Origin: Ziziphus jujuba
Taxonomy: Eukaryota; Streptophyta; Magnoliopsida; Rosales; Rhamnaceae
Assembly: GCF_031755915.1 (NCBI RefSeq)
Contig: NC_083381.1
Span: 2,368,501 to 2,432,500 of the forward strand
Length of the DNA: 64,000 bases
Direction: 5' to 3'
Position numbers and translations under genes: made by a program
Shown: piece by piece, positions 22,839 through 32,588 of the stretch
Numbering within the stretch: the stretch's first letter is position 1
How the letters are laid out: each line of letters opens with the position of its first letter
Notes under the pieces: model-generated
Told to the model about the DNA's origin: nothing
What the model saw: the letters and a program-made list of their open reading frames with translations, nothing else
Database searches by the model: none

Positions 22839-25800
22839 CTACATTGAAAGTTTATTAAAGTACAAATCAACAGCATATTTTTTTCTAAAAAACATAATGT
22901 CTTGCGGGCCAAATGAAGGATTCTCCTCACTACTCTTGTTGTATTCAATAAATTTCAAAGCGTAGACGCCACAATCACCCCTGCAGAATAGCATTAATGA
23001 TTAGCATTAATGAAAACCAACCACGTGTATTTCAACACGTAACCACAATAAAACAGCAGCAATAGAAGTTGTTTGAAATGACAACACATTCATACCCATT
23101 ATCTTGGCGGGGTGCATCTTTGATCATGGTCATCGTGAATGGATCTAAAGTGGGAGGCACGTCCGGATTCTTCTTGTAATATCCCCCATCCCTCAATAGG
23201 TAAGGCAGCATATACGTAAGGCATTCCGCATTCTTCAACTCTTTATTCTGGACGTATTTATTTTCCATATTTGGATCGTATAAATCAATATGTCGGGCCT
23301 TCAAGTCCACACATGCTGCCAACCAATGCGCGCCTCCATTGTTGACAGGGATGTACACCTGCAAATTAGAGCATAACCTCATTATCCACAAAATGGGAAA
23401 CTTATTGAGAATTTTTTTAAATATATGTAGGGACTTACATAATCACATATCCGCCACGGCACGCTAGGTTTGGGTGACTTCCCACGCACATAGCTACAAA
23501 GGGTCGCATCACATGAATATGTGCTACGAGATGCCCTCCATATGGGATAACGCCCTTTGATGGATGACTGCCAAATAATGAAATATATACAATATAAATA
23601 TCATCAATATAACATTAAGCAATGCAGTAACATCCCATCATCTTACCCAAAATAATACGTCTAATATGGCACAGGTGTTGGTGAACATCTTCTCATTCTC
23701 AAACCGCCTTTCTCGTATGAAATACAAAATAGTGTCAATATGCTGCAAAACCACATTAAAGGAAATAAGTAACAAGTGCGAGGTGATAAATAAAACATCA
23801 TTCCAAACGTAGGAACACAATGATTTTACATGAACATAAAGCATATAATTTACATCGGAATTCAACCATCCTTCAGAGATAAGTAGCTCAACAAAAAATT
23901 TCTTTCCCACCGTCATATAAGATGTACACATGGTTGCTTCCTTCGGTGTCACCCTACACCACTCATTGAATGCCCTCTCCTTCGATGCATCAATATGTCG
24001 ATTAAGATTAAATTTGACCTTCTTTTACACTGGTCGGTGTAAGGAGAGATGACATGATGTGACTGGTGGTAAACTCTACCAAATCGGCTTGTATCACCAA
24101 TGTTATGCGTCCGATCTTCCACCTCAATCTTAGCTGATTGGTCATGATGTGGACTGTCAGCTGAAGCACCGATATCCCACCCGAAATGCGAAGGCCGATA
24201 TGGCACCAAAGCCCAGGAATCCTCCACATAAGGTCCTCCAGGTACGATAGCCTCAAACGGTGTAGTACAATCATCATCCTCCTTCCTACCATTGGAATCG
24301 TCTATGGGTGCATCAAATTCTTCGGCTTGCTCTCCAAATGATGGTGCCACAGGGGATGATGGTCGAACCGAAGATGACGGTGAATGGCTGTGCATATGAT
24401 GTTCAACCTACAAAACACAATGGTTATTTTGCAGTTCCCAAACTCTAACAACAAATAATTGCTGAATTACAATATATAATTTAATAATGCTGAAGCACTA
24501 AAGTAAAGTATACTAAGTTGTCTAAATGATACCTGATGCTTTTGTAGGTCAATAACAGAACTAAGCATCTTCCTTAACGTTGCCATCTCTTTATTTAATT
24601 CATCAAATTTTGCCTCCAAGCAAGCAAGCTAATCAATATCAATATCCAAAACATAAGTCAACATATATTAGTACAACATATGAAATACAAATTTGCTGCG
24701 AGTAACAATTGCATACCTTGAAATTAGCATCTGGAGGGCCACTAGAATGCTCCTAAGCTTTGGACGCATCTTTAGCGCCAACATCTTTAGTGCCGACATC
24801 TTTAGTGCCAACTGTTGGTGCTACAAGTGGAGGTGACGTGTAGCAAACTTCATGTATGTTAACTGCTATTGTTCGCCAGTAATCCATAGTCTTCTCCTCA
24901 TCAATAGCATTTAACCTCCAGTGCACAACATACTACATGAAATGAAGAAAGGAAAAAAAAAAAGTAAATTTGGAAACTGACTATGGTAATGTAACTTGAA
25001 TGTAGTCGTACCATGTAGTCTAAAAAAAATTTGCCTTACATTGCTATTTGAGGTGAACCAATTATGGACAGCAAAAAGGTTCAGTTGCCTTGAAGCATGC
25101 CATCCAAGGATCCTCAGACAACGGGTGTCCCACTGGTTGGCAAATTGGTTACCAAAATCTGGGATTGCTTCAAACCCCCACAACTACAAAATATAAATTA
25201 TAGGTTATCAAATATAATTTTTAAGTAAACGCTACATGTATTAAATATATTACCGTACCTGAAATGCCAATGGAAAACCTTTTAGGTCATAATACTGTGA
25301 TTTATTCTTTACTGCACGTCTTCTATGCTGGAATGCATTGTGGAATGAGTTGATCGTCTCCTTGTAGCTCAGAATGCCCCAAGGGTAGGAATTAAATACC
25401 TCGATATCAGCAACCAAATCAATGAATTTTCTATTTATCTGAACCTTCGGATCCATTCCGAGTACACCATGAACTAAGAAATATAGTAACGCAATTCTTA
25501 CAGCATCCCAATCATCCACAAAAAGTGTACCCTTCAATAGTCATTCCAGTTCGGGCGGTTTCAAGTCAGTCCTGTCATCTAGCAACCTCGTGAGCAGCTC
25601 ATTTCCTTTGGAAATTTGCATATCATACATCGAAGGGTACCTACAAAACTTTAAGCCACTAATGAGTGTGAATTCCCACTTCGTAAACCGCACTCCAGAT
25701 CCGCCGAAGTTAAACTCCAGTACTTCTAGATTGTTGGACACAACTTGTCTGCAAAGCAGGTGATGCACTACCTGACCAAAGAACCGGAGGTTCTTCATGT

Positions 25801-26469
25801 CAAGTAAGTGTCCAAAACATGTTTGTCTATACTTTTCCAGCTGCTCACTTGTGAGGACACTTGTAATTACTTTGTTCGCTTCTATTGGATTCCCGAATGA
25901 ATGTGCCCTAACTTTAAATATATCGGCATCCTAAAAGATCCATTCCTTTGGAGCATCGATGGGCTGCAAAATGAATTACATAAATGGAACTGACATCAAC
26001 GATTTAATCATGCCCTATTTTTCCACCCTAACTTGATAACAATAATTTCCAACTAAATCTTAAGACATATGGGTTCGCATTTTTGAACAAGTGGTAATTA
26101 CCGATGTAACCATCGGTAATCAACCTACAATGAACTAAAAAAAATCTCGATGGCCTATCAGCAATTACCGATGGCCATCGGGTGAAGTTTTTCTTGAGTT
26201 TTCATATTCATGAATAAATATTGACAGATGTCTTATCATTTACCACACAAAACAACATAAATGAATATAAAACTTACCATATCAGTTGGGGGAGAAGAAA
26301 GTGGAACGTGCCCTTGAAGTTTGGCGCTTTCCGTCTCAGCTTTGGATTTCTGCCTAGTAGTTCGTCGACACTTAGAGTCAGGTGCTGCTGTGCTACCACC
26401 ACGTCTCTTACTTTCCACCTTCTTAACTCCCTTCTTCGGTTGACGTCGCAAGTTCCTCTTTGGTGTCAT
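22839..26469 (-). pseudogene. DUF1985 / Ulp1 (C48) protease gene of the MULE, with three nonsense codons
   Basis: A multi-exon gene. Exon 1 (26469-26278) is a basic, Lys/Arg-rich start (MTPKRNLRRQPKKGVKK). Exon 2 (25963-25259) has a DUF1985-like domain (TCFGHLLDMKNLRFFGQVVH...FTKWEFTLISGL). Exon 3 (25183-25040) begins LWGFEAIPDFG. Linker exons follow, one with a coiled coil, then the protease exons (about 23574-23435, 23358-23096, 22980-22839). Catalytic residues are readable: His in GGAHWLAAC, Asp in IDLYDP, Gln in APRQDNG. After splicing at 23096/22980 the Cys lies in GDCGVYALKFIEY. Stops interrupt at 25931-25933, 25541-25543 and 24753-24755, all outside the protease. Ulp1 enzymes process SUMO; the role in MULEs is not known. 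It converges with mudrA. Confidence 0.82.
26085..26190. repeat. array-related motif inside Ulp1 intron 1
   Basis: Within the intron between Ulp1 exons 1 and 2 are GGTAATTACCGATG, CCATCGGTAAT and CAATTACCGATGGCCATCGG. These match the palindrome motif of the central array although they lie 3.5 kb away from it. Confidence 0.75.
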
Positions 26470-26775
26470 TATAAAGTACAACCTACAAATGTACATTGAC
26501 AACATTAATAAACTTTTATCTACCTTTAACAACATTGTCAACTATGTATACATACATATATAAATATCCGCCATCCTCAATTTCATACGCTCTCTTCCTA
26601 AGGATATTGTGTATGCCATCTACAAAACATTTACTGAACATTTACTGTTAGCAGTGTGTTTACTTCTAAATCTTTCTATCTTCTTCTTCTTTAATTTTTT
26701 TTTCTTTTTTGGGGATAAAGTGTTTGCGTGTTTGCTTCTAGCTAACCATGTACCTAAAATTTTATGCACCGATCT

Positions 26776-26814
<39 letters not shown>

Positions 26815-28185
26815 CTATACCTATAGAAAGTACTAACTCTGGAATTCTCAACTTCAATTCTAATTAATCATAAAGTATTTTTCTCTTATCTCCAAGTACT
26901 AATTTTTAGTAATAAATTACCCTAGCAAAAAGGAAGAAGAAAAAACATAAAAGAAAAAAGAAGGTCTGAAAAGCAACTAAGATTTCTAATGCAGCTATAG
27001 TCTAAAGTGGGGTTTTAATAGAGCAACCCACAATTGTGGCCAATTATGATGCTACATGCAGAAGCAGATAAAGTGAAATATTGAAATGACTGGAGAGGAA
27101 GTAGTCAATTCACCCAAAATAGAAAAACAAGAAAGTGAAGTATAGAGGTGGAAGACTACATAGAAGCGACGCAACAGACAGATTGTTATAAGCCAATCAA
27201 AAGCAGCCCTTAGACTGTATATATACATATTATATTCATGTTATATTTAATTATTTCTTACCATACAATATATGTCTAAAAAATGTGCACAGAAAGTTGT
27301 AGACTATAATCTGAACATATAGGTTAAGTTGAACTGCAACATGTCCACCACTTCTATATGAGTATGTCAACTAATGTAGCTACATCTCTTCCCCATACTG
27401 CTTGTGTTTAACCTGATTTGGTTATAAAAGCTCAGACCTACTGACACCTATATATGCTATACAAATCATTCACTTTATATTTATTTTATCTGTATACAAA
27501 TCCAAAAAGAAATATAATTAGTTTCCTAAGGGTCAAGTACGTTTTTAAAAAAATTCTTCTTTTCAACCCACAAAAGCAGTTTTCTAGACAGAGTTTGAGT
27601 ATCATACACTAGTGAGATAACACCTTTAGCTTAAGGATTTAAACTTCAATCAGGGTAAAAATCCTTATATCCCTAAGTTGTAACAAATATATATATATAT
27701 ATATATACATAAATTATGTTTTTTTATTACAAACTAACATTATTCTTCATCAAATTCATTAATTTCCCTTCCTTCATCCTTTGTTTATTTTCCATGCTTA
27801 GGGATGTCGATGGAACCCAAAAAAATTAAAAAAAATTAAAAGTGACGTGTCGTCTGGGTGTCATTCATCCCAAACGACATGTCGTTCGATCCATCTTCAA
27901 CCTTTGTCCTGGTTGACCCGAACCCGCCTGAACCGGTCCCAATCCGATTCTTGACCCGGTTGTTTCTCCCTCCTCCGGCAACCGTTCAAGGCCAAACCGG
28001 TCCTATTTTTTTCCTCTCTTCATTTCCTACTAATACCCAATATCAATCTATCCTAAAACCTAGGTTATATTCACTTCCATACAAAAACCTAAATCTTCAA
28101 AAATTTCACATTTTTAACCGGTTAAACACTAAACACAAATCACAAGTTTCAATGTCTCATTGTATTAAATTTGTAAGTATTTAAC
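26470..28185. other. MULE right interior, upstream of the Ulp1 gene
   Basis: No gene recognised. It holds CT and TA runs at about 26778-26812 and a TA run at about 27688-27709. A GC-richer 130-bp stretch near 27850-27990 encodes a proline-rich frame (27858-28184) without recognisable domain. That stretch could be captured exon or promoter DNA. The Ulp1 promoter should lie just above 26469. Confidence 0.45.
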
Positions 28186-28345
28186 GGTAAGGCAACAAAT
28201 AAACACAAAAAATAAAAATAAAAACGCAGACGGGTCCACAGCAAGGCAACAAATAAACACAAAAACAAATCCACACTGGTCACGGTAAGGCTAAAAATCC
28301 ACACAAAAACAAACCTACACCGGTCCCACGGCAACAAATAAACAA
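28186..28345. repeat. short subterminal repeats of the MULE right end
   Basis: A degenerate unit of about 40-55 bp containing CGG(T/C)AAGGCAACAAATAAACACAAAAA recurs three to four times (near 28186, 28230, 28285 and 28325). It lies about 200 bp inside the right terminus. No equivalent was seen at the left end. Confidence 0.65.
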
Positions 28346-28534
28346 AAATATTCAACAAATTACCTCGGACAGTGCTGAGATGAGATGAACTTTTATTTGG
28401 CTTTTCCACAACAACTTTGGTTTTTTGTATTTGTGTGTATTCGTGTAAAAACAACTTTGTTTAGAAAAAGTAGATTTTTGTTTTGTTTAAAATATAACAG
28501 GATATGTAAGTAATTTTTTTTTATTTTAAGGTTA

Positions 28535-28628
28535 AAATAGATATTGAGGGGTAGAAAAAAAAAGATATCAAATGAGAGGGTAAAAATCGTTAACCTCCTC
28601 CCTATGAGGATATTGGGCCAAATTCCCC
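28535..28628 (-). repeat. MULE right terminal inverted repeat
   Basis: Reverse complement of 10826-10920 with few mismatches, ending TTGGGCCAAATTCCCC at 28628. The 9-bp target duplication AATTCACAT follows directly. Confidence 0.92.
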
Positions 28629-29670
28629 AATTCACATTCCACTCTTGGGTCCCATGTGTCAGCCAAGATAACAAAAGCCCAAATAATAAAAGGCAAAACC
28701 CACATAAGACTTCTTAGCCCAATACTTTAAGCAATCTCACGAACTATCTAGAAGAATGTGTACATAATTTTCTATGTGTAGTTCTTATCCTTATTCCCCT
28801 AAGCAACTTCCAGAAAGCTTCCCTTTTTTATGCATTTTATTATTATATCAATTAAGGATAGGATCCCTAGGAGCTGTAATATAAATATATATCTTAAAGG
28901 AATGAACAGTGGAGAGAGTGACATTCATTTCCTTCATTGCGGCGCAAAATATCTTTCTCTATTTTCGAGGTTGTTTTCAATATCTTTCTCTATTTTCAAA
29001 GTTGTTTTCAACGTTTTACCATGCACAAGCTATGATCCTTTTGTCCTCTAGGCTTTCCAAGCAGGACCTGATGCTTGAAGCCTGCGTTGATATCCGATTA
29101 CGGGATGGCCCCTAGAGATAACACCCTTCCAAGTTTATATACTTCTCGATCAGAAAACATATACTACATTTATTCATACAATTTAGACTTTGAGATAGCG
29201 GAAGAAAAATAGAGCATATACAATTGTTTGTCAAACCAAATGCAGTGTTTAAGAGAGTAGATGTGACCAACTTTGCACCGATGCATTTCCCATCATCATC
29301 ACTCTCCGATTCTTGATTCTCCTCTGACACAGTTGATCAGAATAGCAAACAAAAACGGTTAAAGGAAACATATATATATATATATATATATATATTTGTG
29401 TGTGCAAAGTGGTTTGACATATAGCTATCTAGCTAGCTAACCTAACTTTGGTTCTAATAATTGCAAGGGTTAGGGAGGGTGTGGAAAGGAAAGGTGTGAG
29501 ATCATATAAACCATCACTCGGCCATCAATTCGATAGACTGCCTTGTGTTGACTTGGTTCCATGTTATATTTGAAAACTCGAGCTTTTTGGGAAAGGCTGA
29601 GAATGAAAAACTTATTGGCTTTTTTAATCCAGATTACAATTGCTCCGTGGTATGTTTTTTTAATACCCAA
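28629..29670 (-). pseudogene. GULLO: L-gulonolactone oxidase copy a, 5' block
   Basis: This continues the gene broken at 10825. On the minus strand from high to low coordinates: a piece near 29580-29440 (PSQHKAVYRIDGRV, then after a frame change DGLYDLTPFLSTPSLTLAII), an exon near 29323-29220 (EENQESESDDDGKCIGAKLV, TLLNTAFGLTNN), and an exon near 29113-29019 (GHPVIGYQRRLQASG, then CLESLEDKRIIACAW). After a 362-bp solo LTR comes TWDPRVECE at about 28656-28638. These match in order the middle of plant GulLO proteins as I remember them. Frameshifts break it. The N-terminal FAD-binding part is not recognisable upstream. A TA run sits in an intron at about 29370-29395. Confidence 0.8.
28657..29018 (+). 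mobile_element. 362-bp solo LTR in the GulLO copy a exon
   Basis: It starts TGTCAGCCAAG, has a TATA-like AATATAAATATATATC near 28880, and ends CAACGTTTTA. Flanks are a perfect CCATG duplication (28652-28656 and 29019-29023). It splits the codon region for CAWDPR. Copy c has the uninterrupted site (CCCATGGGCAATAAC near 63903), and copy b has the same LTR at 50363-50724. The last two bases are TA rather than the usual CA in both copies. Confidence 0.82.
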
Positions 29671-30340
29671 TGAAAATTGACCACGTTAGTGCCATTGTTG
29701 TTTCTTGATTTTTTCCTTTTTTTTATTTTTTTATTTTGCTTTCGACTATAATCCCCTTATCTATTGCAAAATAAATAGATAAATAAATTAAAATATTACA
29801 TTCCTTATTCCCAAAAATCAAAACAACTTGCAAGTTTCACAGATTGCAAATAAGTTATAAGGAAGGTTACTTAACTACGGTATACCAAGTTAAATAAACA
29901 AACACTCCAAATAACCTTTCAAGTGGTAAATGGATAATATACTAGAGTAAGAAGAAGTTAATTAGTTACGAAAAGTTGATGGCTTTTGGGTTCTCTTACA
30001 TTTCATTTTGGATCATAAGCTTGTTAGCTTACTTCTTAATCCCTGAAACAATTCCCTCACATTCCGCTTGTCACAGACTTAATTTCTTCAATTTTCATGG
30101 CTTTTTTTCTTTTGTTTTTGTTTTTTATTTTTTTGTGAATACAGAAAATGTACCAGAAGACGCTACTGGAACATCTCTGAAGAATAATGTAACCTCAATT
30201 TTATATTGTTAGAAGAGAATATTGGTAGTACAACAAAACGTTCCAAGAATATTTCACAAAAAAAAAAAAAAAAAAAAAAAATTCGAAGAATAACACTTCA
30301 GATTAACAGCCTCTTTTAAATTTGAATTGTATGCATATTA
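29671..30340. repeat. upstream flank of GulLO copy a (duplicated unit)
   Basis: Repeated at 51391-51860 plus 54853-55075. Contains a T-rich stretch near 29700-29745 and a poly(A) run of about 22 bases at 30259-30280. No protein recognised; expected N-terminal GulLO exons were not found. The point matching the solo LTR insertion in the other copy is near 30152 (ACCAGAAGACGCTACTGG). Confidence 0.7.
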
Positions 30341-31406
30341 TGCTACTTAAAAAATTGTTTATTTTGTCCCTCATACTTTGGTTTCCATAGGGCTCAAATG
30401 AGCAGAGGAGAAACAGTGGAATCTCTTTGGACGGTTCTGGTGGGGTCTCTCTGATCAGTTGACCCTCTTGCCCTTCTTTCCCATGGCTTTGCATCAATCC
30501 ACCTTTCTAGGGATTTTGGTTTCTCTTCAAGGTCATAGATTGTGGGGCAAAATAAAATTGAAGAACTTATATATATACATATATATTTAGAGGAACTTTG
30601 AGAGTACAGAGCATAAAACAGAGGAGCTCGTCATGAGTTTTGATCAATTTTGTTGTTCATGTATTTCTGATGTGAAAGTCAGTTTTGGGAACATCCAAGC
30701 GAGCTAAATATTTGTGTTAATCCTCCTGAATTTTTGTTTCAATTACTTTTCCTGAATTTGGACATGAGCTTTTTCTCTTTCCTCTTTGAATCAAATAGTC
30801 AACGATTTGCTTGAGTTATTTCTATATTTTTTAAATAAAGTTTCATATATGCTTTTACAATTAATGCTGGTTAAAACTAACCACCAGTTTGTAGGACAGT
30901 ACATGCACTTAGAAGGGTGCTTTAGAATTTTCATGGATCGAAGAAGAGTACAAAATGTTATAGAGACGAAGAGTTTGCTCAATTGTTTTGAATGCTCCAC
31001 ATAAGTTGCAAACTTCGTCGAACTTTATTTTAACGCAATCGATACTTGTTTTTGTCTTTTTTATTGCTGTATCAGATTTCTAGTTAGGATCTCATGGAAA
31101 ATTAAAAAGGACTTGATTTGATGAAATTCCTAGCGATTTTTCTGCCTCGTCTACTCTGAATTTTAACAATTTGAGAAAAAAAGCTTCACATGGATATTAT
31201 GGACAATTAAGTTTTAATATAGTTTCGTTCCTTCACATGAATGTAGAATAATCTATGCATCTTTTTTATTTTATGATCCTCACATACCAATTTTACAGTG
31301 CATTAACAATGAATATCACGTGCTACAGCGCGAACAACAATTACTTACTAAACCCCTTGTGCTTGTCTCCTCTTCTAGTTTGTTTGCAACAATTATAGCT
31401 TTTTCT
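30341..31406. repeat. GulLO tandem-unit flank, copy d2
   Basis: Matches 8865-10000 (d1) and 55076-55147 plus 62277-62990 (d'). At 30676-30690 it carries TTTTGGGAACATCCAAG, the unoccupied version of the site where the hAT element sits in d'. The homology ends abruptly near 31406, where a GulLO start exon is joined on. Confidence 0.8.
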
Positions 31407-31531
31407 ATGTTCTCGGACTTACACTGAATTGGCTCCTCTGGAGTACAACATACCATCAAAAACAAGAGAAATAAGCATGTTGAGAGGAGAAGCCCCCCCA
31501 CAACACCATTTCTTGGGTATGACAAAGACAT
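31407..31531 (-). pseudogene. GULLO: GulLO start exon remnant with signal peptide
   Basis: The frame starting at 31531 encodes a signal-peptide-like hydrophobic stretch (GGLLLSTCLFLLFLMVCC) followed by TPEEPIQCKSE. From memory this resembles the N-terminus of secreted plant GulLO proteins (signal peptide, then a TPPEDPIKC-type segment). Beyond that the frame runs straight into the downstream flank d2, so a deletion removed the rest of the gene. It is the only trace of this tandem copy. Confidence 0.55.
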
Positions 31532-31596
31532 GGTTGCTAATTAGAGCGTATCTCAATGCTTTGATCTTGATATTGTACATGCAGTTGCATGCCTAT

Positions 31597-31612
31597 CAGG
31601 ACATATATATAT
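31597..31612 (-). promoter_or_regulatory. TATA box of the GulLO start-exon remnant
   Basis: On the minus strand TATTATATATATATG lies about 70-80 bases above the ATG at 31531, a normal plant spacing. Between them are CATGCA and TGCATG (31577-31591), which look like RY motifs; their function here is not shown. Confidence 0.45.
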
Positions 31613-32532
31613 AATACCAAGAACGTGCATAGGCATATGAATTCATAATGTAGGGAACTTGGTTATGTAAAAGATTTGATTGGTCCACACTATATCTCTC
31701 ACATTTAAAGGGATATTTTATATTAGAATATTATTATATTTCTGACAAAAATAATAATTACTTTATTTGTTTAATTGGAAGTAAATGGAATATTATTGCT
31801 TAGATACCATAAAAAATTTAATAACCTTTATTCACGTATAGTTCATAGATTTTTTCTATATTAAAATATTCTTATAATCTAAAAATATAAAAACCAATAT
31901 TGCGATATTTATTTGGTTAAAAATGAATGGAATATCATTTGTAAAGAATTTAATAATCTTTATTTTTCTGGTTGAAAGAAAATTTAATAATTAACTTCAA
32001 TAACTTTATTGCATTACAAGTTGTACAGGTATTGGAACAATATATATATGCCCTATATACATTTAAATAGTGCTATATGTCCCACATTTAAAACGACCCT
32101 TTTAAATTAAAATATATTTAATATATTATAAAGTCTATAACCGCGGCTTTGGTACCAAGAAAGAAATATAAGGTATTGGATAGAGATATTTCGAGAGGAC
32201 TCAAAATGTTACGGAGCACATGTGCACAATTTAAATTGTATTACATACAGGTACAAAAGAATATTTTAGAAAATATATGTTCAGGTGTCACACGAAAAAT
32301 AGAAGAGCTAACAGCTGTACAAGCAAAGGTTTATGTATACTAATTATATTATCAGCCTTAACAAGCCTTCTATCACTTTTGACCCAAAAAAAAAAAAAAA
32401 ATAGCTTTGTCTGATTAAAAATAAAAAATTGCCCTATTTGTTTGGTTGATAGTGAATGGAATATTGTTCATAAAGATTTTTTTTATTTATTTTTCATTAT
32501 CACATCGTTCATAAAGAATTCAATAATGTAAC
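31613..32532. other. non-coding, degenerate short repeats
   Basis: No gene. A GAATGGAATAT(T/C) phrase followed by an A-rich TTTAATAA(T/C)CTTTAT phrase occurs near 31787, 31920 and 32455 in diverged form. It is probably old mobile-element or promoter-side DNA. Confidence 0.4.
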
Positions 32533-32588
32533 TGTAACAGTTCAGACCACCCACATGTGGATATTATCCGCTTTGGGTCTGCCCGCAC

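Larger units (their letters stand above)
10826..28628 (+). mobile_element. 17.8-kb Mutator-like element (MULE) with Ulp1 gene, inserted in GulLO copy a
   Basis: The terminal inverted repeats begin GGGGAATTTGGCCCAATA at both ends and match for about 80-95 bp (10826-10920 against 28535-28628 reversed). They are flanked by a perfect 9-bp duplication, AATTCACAT, at 10817-10825 and 28629-28637, as expected for MULEs. The uninterrupted site is visible in GulLO copy b near 50335-50345 (GAATTCGCTTTCCACTC) and in copy c near 63880. Inside, in order, are PPR and CTF18 gene fragments, a mudrA-type transposase (plus), a 7+7 inverted array, and a DUF1985/Ulp1 gene (minus). MULEs that carry Ulp1-like genes are known in plants (Kaonashi type). 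The size is unusually large. Both element genes carry nonsense codons, so it is now non-autonomous. Confidence 0.92.

Noticed and set aside
27858..28184. Proline-rich 108-codon frame inside the MULE
   Set aside because: No domain; could be a captured 5' exon, but nothing beyond base composition supports it.
10826..28628. Helitron as the carrier of the PPR and CTF18 fragments
   Set aside because: Helitrons have no terminal inverted repeats and make no target duplication; this element has both, with the 9-bp duplication of MULEs.
30786..31004. Short frames on both strands, also present near 62373-62586
   Set aside because: They recur because the flank is duplicated. The frames are not preserved in d1 (near 9560-9700), so they are chance frames in non-coding DNA.
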